A DNA stretch of 45,159 nt from the NCBI GenBank assembly GCA_937926205.1, contig CALEYL010000068.1, forward strand, positions 1 through 45,159. The letters are read 5' to 3'. The translations under genes were made by a program, and so were the position numbers. Below, piece after piece: positions 7,444-16,868 of this stretch. Within the stretch, counting starts at the first letter, position 1. Every line of letters begins with the position of its first letter. The stretch comes from an uncultured Saprospiraceae bacterium. Its GTDB lineage: Bacteria; Bacteroidota; Bacteroidia; Chitinophagales; Saprospiraceae. The notes under the pieces were generated by a model. It saw nothing but the letters and a program-made list of their open reading frames with translations. It made no database searches and was not told where the DNA came from.

Positions 7444-7461
7444 TGTTCTGTTGTATGGCGC

Positions 7462-7493
7462 CAAAGATAGAGGCTTTGTTGTGAATGAAACAA
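7462..7493 (-). promoter_or_regulatory. trp operon promoter
   Basis: On the minus strand there is TTG (7493-7491), a 21-nt spacer and TATCTTTG (7469-7462), an exact TAnnTTTG. The start of transcription should fall about 7455, roughly 12 nt before the leader-peptide ATG, giving a leader RNA of about 155 nt before trpE. Confidence 0.75.
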
Positions 7494-7544
7494 GCCCCTG
7501 CTTCAACTTTTTTTTAAAAGAGCTAAAAATTGTTATCCGACGTA

Positions 7545-10500
7545 CTATCGGCGAACCAGCAATTTTTGTTGTAAAAAGCCTTTATCTGTTTGCACCCTCA
7601 CAACATAAACACCTGAAGCTAATTGGCTTACATTTAATAAATGTGTCGCCCCGGACAACGATGTTTCCTGCAGCAGGCTGCCCTGCAAATCATATACCTG
7701 CACTTTCCCGGCAACTGCATTTTCAGACAAAACCAGGTAAACTTCCGTTGTTCCGGGGTTGGGGAATACCTGCAACTGCCGATCGGCAGCTTCTGTTACG
7801 CCCGTTGTCGTTTGTTGTGTGTTCAGATTTACCGGATCCAGTTCGTAGATGTCGGTTTCATTGAGCAGCAACAGCGCTTCGCTGATTTGGATCTGGCCCG
7901 ACCACTCCGAAGGAAAAACCAGCTGGCCGATGGCGCCGCTGCCGGAAGCCGGTTGCTTTGCCGTGCGGATCAGAGCGACATACCAGGTATTTTCTCCGGT
8001 TGGAATGACCATCATTTCGAGGTCATCATGTAACACACCTGCCCAACTGTTACTGAGGTCAAAGCCAAAATCTTCGGTAGTCAAACCGTTCATTTCCACC
8101 TGAAAGCCCAGTCCGTAAAATCCTTCTAACACAAATTCAGGATTGCCCAGATCAAGGGCAACGTGGCGACGGTTATTTTCGACTCCCACCTGTTGAAGAG
8201 CAACCGGTGTCAGTGATTTGGCAAAGTCAGGGGTTTCGCCACCGGAAAAAAAGCTGTGTGTCAGCCCCCAGTTTTGCGCTATGGCTTCATGATCCTGTAT
8301 GTTGATGATTCCGTTGCCATTGCAATCGGCGTGCTTGCGGTTGGTTTCTTCTATAAACGTGAAGGTCGTGCTCCAGTTGGGGCAGGGTTCAGGTTGCCAC
8401 TGAATGGTCGCGTTAGGGCGCTGGGGGCCGGTTTTGTTGAACGACAGACCTACTGCCCAATAGTCAATCACATTTACGAGGCCATCTACGCGAACGTCTC
8501 CGGGCCAAACCGCCGAGCACAAATCAACCGCATCGGTCAATTGCACAAAAACCTGGGCCGTATCACAACCAATGGCGTTGCAAATTGCATAAGAAAACGC
8601 TATGGCTTCATCACAGGCGCCGTCGCCGGATGCGTAAGTAACCGTATTGTCGGCATTCAACACCGCCATGCCAACGGCAGGTTGTGAAACCAGATAAATT
8701 TCCGTGAGCGTGGTGGCACTTGTCCAGTCGTTGGCCAAAATGGGAATCTGAACATTAGAACCATAGACCGTACTTGCCTGGTCATCAACGGCGTCGAGCA
8801 GGTTTTCAAACACAGAAATGGTCAGGAAGGTCGTGTCGCAGAAAAATTCATCGCAAACGACGATACAAACCTGCTCAATGCCTTCTTTCAGTCCCGTGTA
8901 GTGTACGCAGAAGCCATTTTCATCATCCAGTACAACAGAAGCCACCACATCGCTGTCTTCGCAAAGGTTGACAAAAGTGTTTATGGTATTCAGGTGATTG
9001 GTATTCAGACAAATGGTTTCCGCCTGGCCAATAGCAATGCTGTCTGTCAGCGACTCTGAATTCGGGAAAACGCGCAACCTGAGGTGGACGGTGCTGTCGC
9101 AGCCAAGCTGGTTTTGCAAAACAACGTCATAGTCGCCCGAAGCTGTAAAAGTCGTGTTGCCTACCTGGTATGTTTCTCCCTCCAGCACAGAGGCACTCAG
9201 GTCGCTATTGGAAACCGGTAAAAAATGGAGTGCTATGGTTACCACCGAATCGCAACCGCCCACTGCTGCGCCGCTCAGAATTTCCAGACCCTGCGGGCGT
9301 GAAACATCGTAAGTTTCGCCATTAACGAGGATGCTTTCGGTTTCGCAAATGGTGGCATCCAGGGTATAAGAAGACGCCGGACTCAGGTTGATGACGAGGG
9401 TAGAATCGCATCCATTGGCGCCGGCAATTACTTCAACGCCCTGCGGGTTTGTCAGGTCGTACAGCGTTCCGTTTACCACAATCCCTTCCTCATTGGAACA
9501 AAGCGTGTTGTTTATTTCTACCAGCACTGCACCAGAGCTCACGGTAAAGGATTGCGAACACTCGTTGAGGGCATTGCCAAAAGTAACCGAATAGGTTTCC
9601 TCGCCATTCGGAAAAATGCGGATGTTTCGGCGGGTCAGGCCTGTTGACCACAAATAACTGAGGCTGTCTAACCATATTTCCGGAACATCCAGGCCTGAAG
9701 ACTGAATGTTGAGGGATTGCGGCCCGCCACTGCAATCGGCGGTAGCCGGCCCTTCGATATAAAGCGGGTCGATGATATACAGATCGAAAGTATCGGAAAG
9801 GCATTCATTGACCTGCACGAACACACGCACCAGTTCCGGCGCTTCCGTGACGCCGTCGTCAATGGCCTGAATGGACAGTTCAAAACTGTTGTTGTTCACA
9901 CTGCCGTTGGCGGGAATAGCCACGTAGTCGGTTCCGTTTTCAGCGGTACCCACAATTGAATAACTCATCGGAAAATCGTTGCTGTCGTAACTGTCGAAAG
10001 TAAACTTCAGCGGATTTTGGGTGCACCCTTCAATGAGTACCGGATTGCTGGGGTCGATATTGGCTTGAATGCCGGAATCGTAAGAACACAGGCTGCCGGC
10101 TTCAAAGAAAATAGCTGAATCCCAGAAAGCATCGCCAATGTCAGCAATGACCAAAGTCATGGTGTATTGCTGGCACGGAATGACGGCTGCTTTGGCGGTC
10201 AGCGGGGTCGTATAACCATTGTATACGGGGTAATTGGTTGAGGCCAGGAAGTATTCCGAATTGGTCAGGCTCCCAAGCGGGCTGTCGCAAAACAAATCGG
10301 GGTTGACATCTGCATGCGTCCCCGGCATACCACTGTTAACGCTGTTGATGGAAACAGGAAGGGTTGTCCCCGGCACGAGGGCCAGGTTTCGGTTAGCCGG
10401 AAATCCATTTCCATCAGGCCCCTCCAGAAAGAATCCAAACACATCGTTGTAGGGCGAGCAAACAAAATCCGGGTACTCTTCAGAAGCGAAGACATACCGG

Positions 10501-10931
10501 AAAGAAACCGTATCGCGTGCAGGGATAAAAGTGATGCGGAACAATGCCACATCGTTCATGATGCCGGTGTTGGCCAATCCCAGCACCTGGGCGTTGAAAG
10601 TAGAGCTGAAATTTTGGGTAGAAGCCAGCTCCGAAACGTGTTCATTAGCCCCTATGAAGCCTACCCTTGATGCAGCTGCTCCGGTCGACAGGATAAAACC
10701 TTCATCAATGCCTATGTTTTGCATGGCATTGCTGAAGCCCGCAACAGCCTGAGCATTACCTTCGTAGACTATGTCCAGAATTTGCACATTGTTCCCGAAA
10801 CAAAAATTGGCCAACAGTTCCTCCGGAGTGTGTTCTGAAACATCGACGGGCGTTACCGTAAATTGCGCACGAAGCGAAACGCTTGCCAGCAGGCAGCAGA
10901 TGAGTAAAGAAAAGTTCAGTTTTCCAAGCAT
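7545..10931 (-). CDS. Choice-of-anchor L / dockerin-like T9SS surface protein
   Basis: A 1128-aa secreted protein. It starts with a signal peptide (MLGKLNFSLLICCLLASVSLRAQ) at ATG 10931; a GTG two codons upstream is less likely. Residues ~30-270 match the choice-of-anchor L domain (GFILSTGAA, FRYVFASEEYPDFVCSPYNDVFGFFLEGP). Several beta-sandwich modules with CDST motifs follow. Near residues 805-880 are two dockerin-like calcium loops (GDVRVDGLVNVIDY and DCNGNGIINIQDH). A cohesin-like beta domain (~910-1040) comes next, and the C terminus has the T9SS type A sorting domain (LQVFPNPGTTEVYL ... VYVVRVQTDKGF ... KLLVRR). It is predicted to be exported and anchored on the cell surface; ligand unknown. 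It lies upstream of, but separate from, the trp promoter. Confidence 0.9.
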   Translation of the reverse strand: MLGKLNFSLLICCLLASVSLRAQFTVTPVDVSEHTPEELLANFCFGNNVQILDIVYEGNAQAVAGFSNAMQNIGIDEGFILSTGAAASRVGFIGANEHVSELASTQNFSSTFNAQVLGLANTGIMNDVALFRITFIPARDTVSFRYVFASEEYPDFVCSPYNDVFGFFLEGPDGNGFPANRNLALVPGTTLPVSINSVNSGMPGTHADVNPDLFCDSPLGSLTNSEYFLASTNYPVYNGYTTPLTAKAAVIPCQQYTMTLVIADIGDAFWDSAIFFEAGSLCSYDSGIQANIDPSNPVLIEGCTQNPLKFTFDSYDSNDFPMSYSIVGTAENGTDYVAIPANGSVNNNSFELSIQAIDDGVTEAPELVRVFVQVNECLSDTFDLYIIDPLYIEGPATADCSGGPQSLNIQSSGLDVPEIWLDSLSYLWSTGLTRRNIRIFPNGEETYSVTFGNALNECSQSFTVSSGAVLVEINNTLCSNEEGIVVNGTLYDLTNPQGVEVIAGANGCDSTLVINLSPASSYTLDATICETESILVNGETYDVSRPQGLEILSGAAVGGCDSVVTIALHFLPVSNSDLSASVLEGETYQVGNTTFTASGDYDVVLQNQLGCDSTVHLRLRVFPNSESLTDSIAIGQAETICLNTNHLNTINTFVNLCEDSDVVASVVLDDENGFCVHYTGLKEGIEQVCIVVCDEFFCDTTFLTISVFENLLDAVDDQASTVYGSNVQIPILANDWTSATTLTEIYLVSQPAVGMAVLNADNTVTYASGDGACDEAIAFSYAICNAIGCDTAQVFVQLTDAVDLCSAVWPGDVRVDGLVNVIDYWAVGLSFNKTGPQRPNATIQWQPEPCPNWSTTFTFIEETNRKHADCNGNGIINIQDHEAIAQNWGLTHSFFSGGETPDFAKSLTPVALQQVGVENNRRHVALDLGNPEFVLEGFYGLGFQVEMNGLTTEDFGFDLSNSWAGVLHDDLEMMVIPTGENTWYVALIRTAKQPASGSGAIGQLVFPSEWSGQIQISEALLLLNETDIYELDPVNLNTQQTTTGVTEAADRQLQVFPNPGTTEVYLVLSENAVAGKVQVYDLQGSLLQETSLSGATHLLNVSQLASGVYVVRVQTDKGFLQQKLLVRR

Positions 10932-11038
10932 GTCCACTAATGTTTAAATATCATAAAGATGGTGATGACGCGGTGTCATGCAATTGGAGGGTAGTGTGTG
11001 CGTAGTGCTGCCAAACAGCGCTCGGCGGTACCAGTTCA

Positions 11039-12061
11039 TTACACGTGCAAAATCTTCCAGGCCAGCTCTTTCAGGAGTTCGCCTTCCGTTTTGCCGGTTG
11101 CGTTGTAATGAACGCCTTTCGACTTCAAGTCGTATTCTTTCAAAAGGGTGATGATTTGCGCTGCCTTCGGGAGGGTGTAATTTTTCGCTGCTTCGCGATA
11201 ATCTTTCAGGAACCAGGCAGAACGAAGCTGCAAAGTACGAAGTAATTCAGCTTCCGGCAAGCTTTTGGCAAAGTGGAACGCATAAATTTTACTAAAAAAG
11301 CCATAAAGTGAGCTGATGACCACCGGCATCGGGTTTTTTTTCGGGTTGGCGGTAAAATACTGTACGATGCGGGTGGTTTTGAGGGCATCGCGTTGCCCCA
11401 GCGCTTTTTGCAATTCGAAGATGTTGTAATCCTTACTGATCCCGATGTGTTGTTCCACATGGTGTTCGGTAATTTCGGTTCCGCCCGGCAGGTTGATGGC
11501 CATTTTGTCCAGTTCGTTGGCTACTTTCGACAACTCTGTGCCGAGATATTCTGCGATCAGGTCGGCTGCGCCGGGTTTGATGCTCAGTTTGTTGCGCTTG
11601 AGGTAGCTGCGGATCCAATCGGGTACCTGGTTGTCGTACAGTCCTTTCGATTCAAAAAGGACGGCTTTTTCTTTGACGGCTTTGCCGAAATTGGAATTCA
11701 GGTTGTACTTCCCGTGCTTGTGGCAAATGACGAGAATGGTTGTTTCTGCCGGTTTTTCGATGTAGCCCTGCAAGTCTTTCAACGACTTCATCTCCTGGGC
11801 TTCTTTCACCACCACTACCTGATATGGCGACATCATGGGATAGCGGCGCGCCACATCGGTCACGGTCATATGATCGGCCTCTTTTCCATAAAGAACCGTT
11901 TGGTTGAACGCCTTTTCCCCTTCCGGAAGAACGTGCTCCTCGATGTAGTCGGAAATGGCATCAATAAAATAAGCCTCCTCGCCGTGCAGAAAATAGACGG
12001 GGCGGTATTTCTTATTTTTGAGTTCCTCCAGGATTTGCTCGAACGTCAATGGTAGTGACAA
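11039..12061 (-). CDS. holA: DNA polymerase III subunit delta
   Basis: A 340-aa clamp-loader subunit that opens the beta sliding clamp. The N-terminal PVYFLHGEEAYFIDAISDYI is the family signature of the delta ATPase-like fold. Further conserved segments are YPMMSPYQVVVVKEAQEM, AADLIAEYLGTELSKVANELDKMAI and GISKDYNIFELQKALGQRD. The start is unusual: no in-frame ATG exists near the N terminus. TTG 12061 (SLPLTFEQIL) or TTG 12049 (giving MTFEQIL, closer to homologues as I recall them) must be used. A weak -7 element TACCTTCG lies at 12088-12081. It is monocistronic. Confidence 0.93.
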   Translation of the reverse strand: MSLPLTFEQILEELKNKKYRPVYFLHGEEAYFIDAISDYIEEHVLPEGEKAFNQTVLYGKEADHMTVTDVARRYPMMSPYQVVVVKEAQEMKSLKDLQGYIEKPAETTILVICHKHGKYNLNSNFGKAVKEKAVLFESKGLYDNQVPDWIRSYLKRNKLSIKPGAADLIAEYLGTELSKVANELDKMAINLPGGTEITEHHVEQHIGISKDYNIFELQKALGQRDALKTTRIVQYFTANPKKNPMPVVISSLYGFFSKIYAFHFAKSLPEAELLRTLQLRSAWFLKDYREAAKNYTLPKAAQIITLLKEYDLKSKGVHYNATGKTEGELLKELAWKILHV

Positions 12062-12122
12062 TTTGGTGAATAGGATGGGACGAAGGTAGGAATTTACACG
12101 CTGCCTTTCGTACCAACACGCC

Positions 12123-13217
12123 CTAAATATTAACCTTCATCCCCATTTCCACCGACCGGAAAATCGCTTCCACCACCCGAATGTCTTTCAGGCCTTCTTC
12201 GCCGGCAACGAGGTTGGGCTTCTTTTGAAGAATGGCCAGAGCATCGTCGTCCATCTGGCGGGCCTGTTCATTGGGGATGGACTTGTTGAGCAATTTCCCG
12301 TCGCTGGTTTCCCCCTGGATACCGCTGTAGGATTGAAAAGGCTCAAGGCCATACCAACCTTTTTCGCACTGTACATGCAGTTTGTTGAGCCCTTTACCAA
12401 AGCTGGTTTCACAGGTGGCGACACAACCATCATCAAAAAACAATTCAAAATTCATGGTTTCATCCACTTCTGTGTAAATTTTTGGCCGGGTGGTTGATTT
12501 TACCGCTTTTACAGCAATGGGTTCTTTGCCGCTGGCGTACCTGGCCGCATTGATGCAATATACCCCCATGTCGTAAGTAGCGCCGCCGCCCATTGCCTTT
12601 TTTTGCTTCCAATGGTTGGTTCGGCCTTCGTAATAGCCGGCTTCTGCACTTATTTTTTGGATGGCGCCATAAGGCTTTTGTTGGGCGAAGGCCATAATGT
12701 CCTTCGTATTGGGTTCGTGCTGCATGCGGTAACCGATGCTGAGTTGGACTTTATTTTGTTCGCAGGCTTTGATCATTCGTTCGCATTCCTGCACTGTCAT
12801 GGCCATCGGTTTTTCACACCAAACCTGTTTGCCAGCATTGGCGGCTTTAATGACATATTCGGCATGCAAGGAAGGGGGCAGGACGATGTAAATCACGTCG
12901 ATGTCCGGATTATTGGCAATCTGGTCAAAATTATCATAGCTGTAAATGTTGCTGTCGGGGATGTTGTACTGTTTTTTCCAGCGCACAGCTTTCTCCGGCG
13001 TTCCGGTGACAATACCGGCCAGATAACAATGCGTTGTGAGTTGCAATGCCGGCGCCAGCAAATCGGTGCTGTAATAACCCAGGCCAACCAAAGCCACACC
13101 GAGCTTCTCTTTTTTGTGGATATTTGTAGTGACACTGCTGCGTTGGCGGCAATTTGCCATCAACGTAGTCCAGGCAATACCGCCCAAAGTCTGGTAGATG
13201 AAATTCCTTCTGTTCAT
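12123..13217 (-). CDS. Gfo/Idh/MocA-family oxidoreductase, Tat-exported lipoprotein
   Basis: A 364-aa NAD(P)-dependent sugar oxidoreductase of the glucose-fructose oxidoreductase type. The N terminus NRRNFIYQ resembles a twin-arginine signal and LMANC looks like a lipobox, so it is probably folded with its cofactor in the cytoplasm, exported by Tat and anchored as a lipoprotein. The Rossmann motif VALVGLGYYSTDLLAPAL, the WCEKPMAM motif (catalytic Lys) and GGGATYDMGVYCINAARY are intact. Substrate is unknown. ATG 13217 begins the signal sequence. It is divergent from the retropepsin-like gene, with 54 bp between their starts. Confidence 0.9.
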   Translation of the reverse strand: MNRRNFIYQTLGGIAWTTLMANCRQRSSVTTNIHKKEKLGVALVGLGYYSTDLLAPALQLTTHCYLAGIVTGTPEKAVRWKKQYNIPDSNIYSYDNFDQIANNPDIDVIYIVLPPSLHAEYVIKAANAGKQVWCEKPMAMTVQECERMIKACEQNKVQLSIGYRMQHEPNTKDIMAFAQQKPYGAIQKISAEAGYYEGRTNHWKQKKAMGGGATYDMGVYCINAARYASGKEPIAVKAVKSTTRPKIYTEVDETMNFELFFDDGCVATCETSFGKGLNKLHVQCEKGWYGLEPFQSYSGIQGETSDGKLLNKSIPNEQARQMDDDALAILQKKPNLVAGEEGLKDIRVVEAIFRSVEMGMKVNI

Positions 13218-13271
13218 GTTGAATGTTTTGAATAATCAGATATCTTTATTCGATGTACACCTGACCACATC

Positions 13272-14552
13272 ATGAAAAAAATCACCTTAACTTTCCTCCT
13301 CACTGCGAGCCTCTTATTTTATCTGAAAACGCAGGCTCAGAATTTGCCTGCCGACAAGCTGTACCATAAAATCGACAGCCTGATAACCCACAAACAATTC
13401 TTCGCTGCCCGCGAGCTGCTCCACACAAAAAAAGAAAGCCTGAGCCCTTTTCATTATCTGAAACTCGGTGCTGCAATAGACAACGTTTTTAATCAACTGG
13501 ACGCATCCAATGCCAAAATTGATGCCTTGATTCAGGGGTATGACGAATTGCTGGATGACTCAACGAATTACCACCTTTTATACATCCGGCAGTCAAATTA
13601 CGGCAAGCTTTACGAATATCAAAAAGCGCTGGAGTCTATTCATGAAATCATTGACAAATACAAGCATCTTCTTTCCGAAAAGGAACTTGCTGATTTCAAA
13701 AACACCCGCACCATCTGGCAAAATCTTGCCGGACAAGCCAAACAGGAAGTGATTCTAAAAGAAACAGTGGCTATTAAAATGAGCCGGGACAGGGCCGGAC
13801 TGGCAAATCTGCCGGTCTCCAACGGCGCCGACAGCCTGGGCTTTATCTTTGATACCGGCGCCAACATCTCCACCGTTACGGAATCTGTTGCCGCCCGCTT
13901 CGGGATGACGCTTATGGACTCGGTTATTGACGTCACTTCCATTACCGGCAACAAAATCAAATCCAGAATTGCCGTTTGCAAAGACCTCTACCTCCGCAGC
14001 ATTCACATCAAAAATGCGGTATTCCTCGTTTTTCCCGATGCGGCCTTGTACATCCCGCAGATTTCGTACCAGATCAACGGCATACTTGGTTTTCCGGTGA
14101 TTGAGGCTTTGGGAGAAGTGCAGATTTCACGCGAAGACGAGTTTGTGGTCCCTTTGCAACACAGCGCCCCTACGCAGCTCAATCTGGCCCTCGACTTCCT
14201 CACTCCGGTCATTGAAATAGCCGGTGACAGCTATACTTTCGATACCGGCGCTGACGAAACCATGCTTTACAAACCCTATTATCAAAAATATCCAAAAAAG
14301 TTCAGGGGCAAACGCGAAAGAAAGCGCCTGAAGTTTGGCGGCGCAGGCGGATCGGTCACCAGAAAAGGCTATCTGATTGATTTTGAAGCCCGGCTTGGTG
14401 ACCAAAACATCCGTCTCCGCAAAATCATGGCCTTTTCAGAACCCACACGGGAAAACATCGATGGCTATTTCGGCAACATCGGCCAGGACCTGATCGGAAA
14501 ATTTGACAGGATGATCCTGAATTTTAAAACGATGTTTATTCGCTTCGAATGA
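13272..14552 (+). CDS. Secreted double retropepsin-like aspartic protease
   Basis: A 426-aa protein with a signal peptide (MKKITLTFLLTASLLFYLKTQAQ), a helical TPR-like region (residues ~30-160) and two aspartic-protease modules. The first catalytic motif is FIFDTGANIST (D about 194), followed by the flap and NGILGFPVIE. The second is YTFDTGADETML (about D324), followed by NIGQDLIGKFDRMILNF. Retroviral-type proteases act as dimers of one DTG each; here both half-sites are in one chain, suggesting an intramolecular pseudo-dimer. It belongs to the retropepsin-like (PF13650/PF13975-type) group common in Bacteroidota. Substrate unknown; location periplasmic or outer membrane. Confidence 0.88.
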   Translation: MKKITLTFLLTASLLFYLKTQAQNLPADKLYHKIDSLITHKQFFAARELLHTKKESLSPFHYLKLGAAIDNVFNQLDASNAKIDALIQGYDELLDDSTNYHLLYIRQSNYGKLYEYQKALESIHEIIDKYKHLLSEKELADFKNTRTIWQNLAGQAKQEVILKETVAIKMSRDRAGLANLPVSNGADSLGFIFDTGANISTVTESVAARFGMTLMDSVIDVTSITGNKIKSRIAVCKDLYLRSIHIKNAVFLVFPDAALYIPQISYQINGILGFPVIEALGEVQISREDEFVVPLQHSAPTQLNLALDFLTPVIEIAGDSYTFDTGADETMLYKPYYQKYPKKFRGKRERKRLKFGGAGGSVTRKGYLIDFEARLGDQNIRLRKIMAFSEPTRENIDGYFGNIGQDLIGKFDRMILNFKTMFIRFE

Positions 14553-14554
14553 CC

Positions 14555-16036
14555 TTATTTATCTCTTAACTGCTTGATTTTTATCCCTAAAGCAGCCACC
14601 GTCAAGGTTGTAAAAGGACTGATCCAGTTAAAAATGGCATAGATAAAGTAATCGATGGTGGCAACGCCCAGAACACCGGAATTGTAGGCGCCGCAGGTGT
14701 TCCAGGGAACCAGCACGGAAGTAACTGTACCGGAATCCTCCAGCGTACGGCTGAGATTTACCGGATGCAGGCCTTTGTCTTTGAACGCTTTGGCATACAT
14801 TTTCCCCGGAATAACGAGGGCGAGATATTGGTCCGAAGCCGTGGTGTTGATGGCTAAGCAGGACAGCACCGTGCTGGCAAACAATCCAAAAGTGGTATGA
14901 AACAATTGCAGCAGGGCCTGGCTGATGCGGGCCAAAGCGCCGATCGCATCCATCACACCGCCAAATACCATGGCGCAAAGGATGAGCCAGATGGTGCCGA
15001 GCATGCCTTCCATGCCTTTGGCCGCAAAAAGGTCATTCAGTTCCGGATTGGCAGTTTCTACCGCAGTTTTGGAAGTCAGGGCTGTCAGAATGCCTTTGTA
15101 CCCTGTATTGAAATCCAGTGAACTTCCTCCTGCTATCTTTACCACGATGTCGGGTTGCGCAATGAGCGCAGCTACCCCTCCGAGCAAAGCCCCGAACAAC
15201 AAGGCAACCAGCGGTTCTGTTTTTTTAATGATCATGAAAATAACGGCCGCTGGCACCAGAAACAACCAGGGGCTGATGTTGAAAGACGCATCAATGGCCG
15301 CAAGTTTATCGGAAATGTCGGGCGTTCCCGAAGCCGAAATGTTGAAACCCATGATTAAAAATACAATCAGGGCGATGGTGACCGAAGGGATCGTCGTAAT
15401 GAGCATGTACTTGATGTGGTCAAACAACCCGGCGCCGGCCATCGCTGAAGCGAGATTGGTCGTATCGGAAAGTGGCGATATTTTGTCCCCAAAATAAGCG
15501 CCGGAAATGACAGCGCCCGCAGTCATACCGGGATTGATGCCCATGGTATTGCCAATGCCGATCAGGGCAATGCCCACCGTTGCAGAAGTCGACCACGAAC
15601 TGCCCGTAGCCAATGAAATGATGGAACAAATCACCAGGGAAGCGGCAAGAAAAATGCCCGGCGAAAGGATTTGCAAACCGTAGTAGATCATAGACGGTAT
15701 GATGCCGCTGATCATCCAGGTTCCCGCCAGTGCACCCACCATCAACAGGATGAGAATGGCGCCGGAAGTCGATTTGACATTGTGCCCCACTTCTTCCATC
15801 ATCTGCGCGTAGGTAACTTTATTTCTAAAGCCAACCATCGCCGCTACAGCTGCGCCAATCAACAGGATAAACTGATTGCTGCCACCCAGGGCGTTGTCGC
15901 CAAAAATGAAAATATTGTAAGCCAGCAAGCCAACCAGAATGGCTACGGGAAACAAAGCTTCCCAAATGTTCAGTTCCGTATTTTCAATAATGGGTTCCTG
16001 ATCCGGGCTTTCCGGTTTGATGTCTTCACTGCGCAT
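14555..16036 (-). CDS. nhaC: Na+/H+ antiporter, NhaC family
   Basis: A 493-aa inner-membrane protein with about 11-12 hydrophobic segments after a 25-residue acidic N-terminal tail. NhaC signatures are present: GALAGTWMISGIIPSMIYYG, ATGSSWSTSATVGIALIGIG, SGAYFGDKISPLSDTTNLAS and, near the C terminus, NTTASDQYLALVIPGKMY and SRTLEDSGTVTSVLVPWNTCGAY. The family exchanges sodium for protons (some members malate/lactate), giving pH and sodium tolerance. It is monocistronic and convergent with the retropepsin gene, with only 2 nt between stops. Confidence 0.94.
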   Translation of the reverse strand: MRSEDIKPESPDQEPIIENTELNIWEALFPVAILVGLLAYNIFIFGDNALGGSNQFILLIGAAVAAMVGFRNKVTYAQMMEEVGHNVKSTSGAILILLMVGALAGTWMISGIIPSMIYYGLQILSPGIFLAASLVICSIISLATGSSWSTSATVGIALIGIGNTMGINPGMTAGAVISGAYFGDKISPLSDTTNLASAMAGAGLFDHIKYMLITTIPSVTIALIVFLIMGFNISASGTPDISDKLAAIDASFNISPWLFLVPAAVIFMIIKKTEPLVALLFGALLGGVAALIAQPDIVVKIAGGSSLDFNTGYKGILTALTSKTAVETANPELNDLFAAKGMEGMLGTIWLILCAMVFGGVMDAIGALARISQALLQLFHTTFGLFASTVLSCLAINTTASDQYLALVIPGKMYAKAFKDKGLHPVNLSRTLEDSGTVTSVLVPWNTCGAYNSGVLGVATIDYFIYAIFNWISPFTTLTVAALGIKIKQLRDK

Positions 16037-16152
16037 GATAAAGATGGATTTTAGTCTTGTTTGAGTCGCAAGATAGAAAAAAATGGAAAACCAAGCCGTT
16101 TTGGGGAGAACGGCTCAAAAGCTAAAACCACCGTAGCGTAGCTATCTATCTA

Positions 16153-16779
16153 TTATGCAAAAGGCGAGCCTTCTTCTTTCAAATATTGGCCAATGCAAAA
16201 GGAGAGTCCGTCCAGAATTTCGATTTCTTTGTGCCAGTCAACGATTTGCCAATCTTCATTTGGCGTCGCAACCATCACTTTTTTACTTTCAGATAAAATC
16301 CAAATGACCTTTTCGACCCCAAATTCAAATAATTTTTCCGTTTTAAGGTAGGTATAACTTACCGGCGAGGCAAAATCCTCTGTGTCTGCATTGATGTCTA
16401 CCTCTATCTGAATCTTTGGAGGCACGCTCGCATATTGTTTATCAGCCAGTTTAACGGAAAGTTTTTCTTTTTCAAAAATGGCGATGTCGGCTGACAGATT
16501 ATTTTTCTCACTGAGGTGCAAGCCTTGCTCGTTGGTGAGGATGTGGAAGCGCTTTTCATCCAATTTTCGAAATAAAATCCGCAGGATGTATTCAATGATG
16601 AAGCCTTGCAGTGTGCTTGAGCCCATAATTTCTTCAATGGTTTTTTGTTTTTTCAACACTTCGCGGTAGCCTTTAAAATAAATTGGCTGGCCGTCTATGA
16701 TTTCATAAATCAAAGCAGCGGGAATACTTTTAGCAGGAATGTGCGGCAGTGTCTTTTGCGGACTGTTGCTTGCGGTCAT
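16153..16779 (-). CDS. Uma2-family (DUF820) endonuclease-like protein
   Basis: A 208-aa cytoplasmic protein. YEIIDGQPIYFKGYREVL near the N terminus, SADIAIFEKE, and the PKIQIEVDINAD...YLKTEKLFEFGVEKVIWIL block match the Uma2/DUF820 fold, a PD-(D/E)xK-like restriction-endonuclease superfamily member. The E(V)D and TEK residues are the likely catalytic set. These genes are numerous in cyanobacteria and filamentous Bacteroidota; role unknown, with suggestions of mobile or conflict function. A weak -7 element (TATATTCG) precedes it. It stands alone. Confidence 0.82.
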   Translation of the reverse strand: MTASNSPQKTLPHIPAKSIPAALIYEIIDGQPIYFKGYREVLKKQKTIEEIMGSSTLQGFIIEYILRILFRKLDEKRFHILTNEQGLHLSEKNNLSADIAIFEKEKLSVKLADKQYASVPPKIQIEVDINADTEDFASPVSYTYLKTEKLFEFGVEKVIWILSESKKVMVATPNEDWQIVDWHKEIEILDGLSFCIGQYLKEEGSPFA

Positions 16780-16868
16780 TTTATGGTTTATTGACGACTA
16801 CGAATATAGTTATTCTGGCGCAAATTTGCAAATAGCGTCCTCCCCCTATTTTCTTCAAAAGCCCGCCT

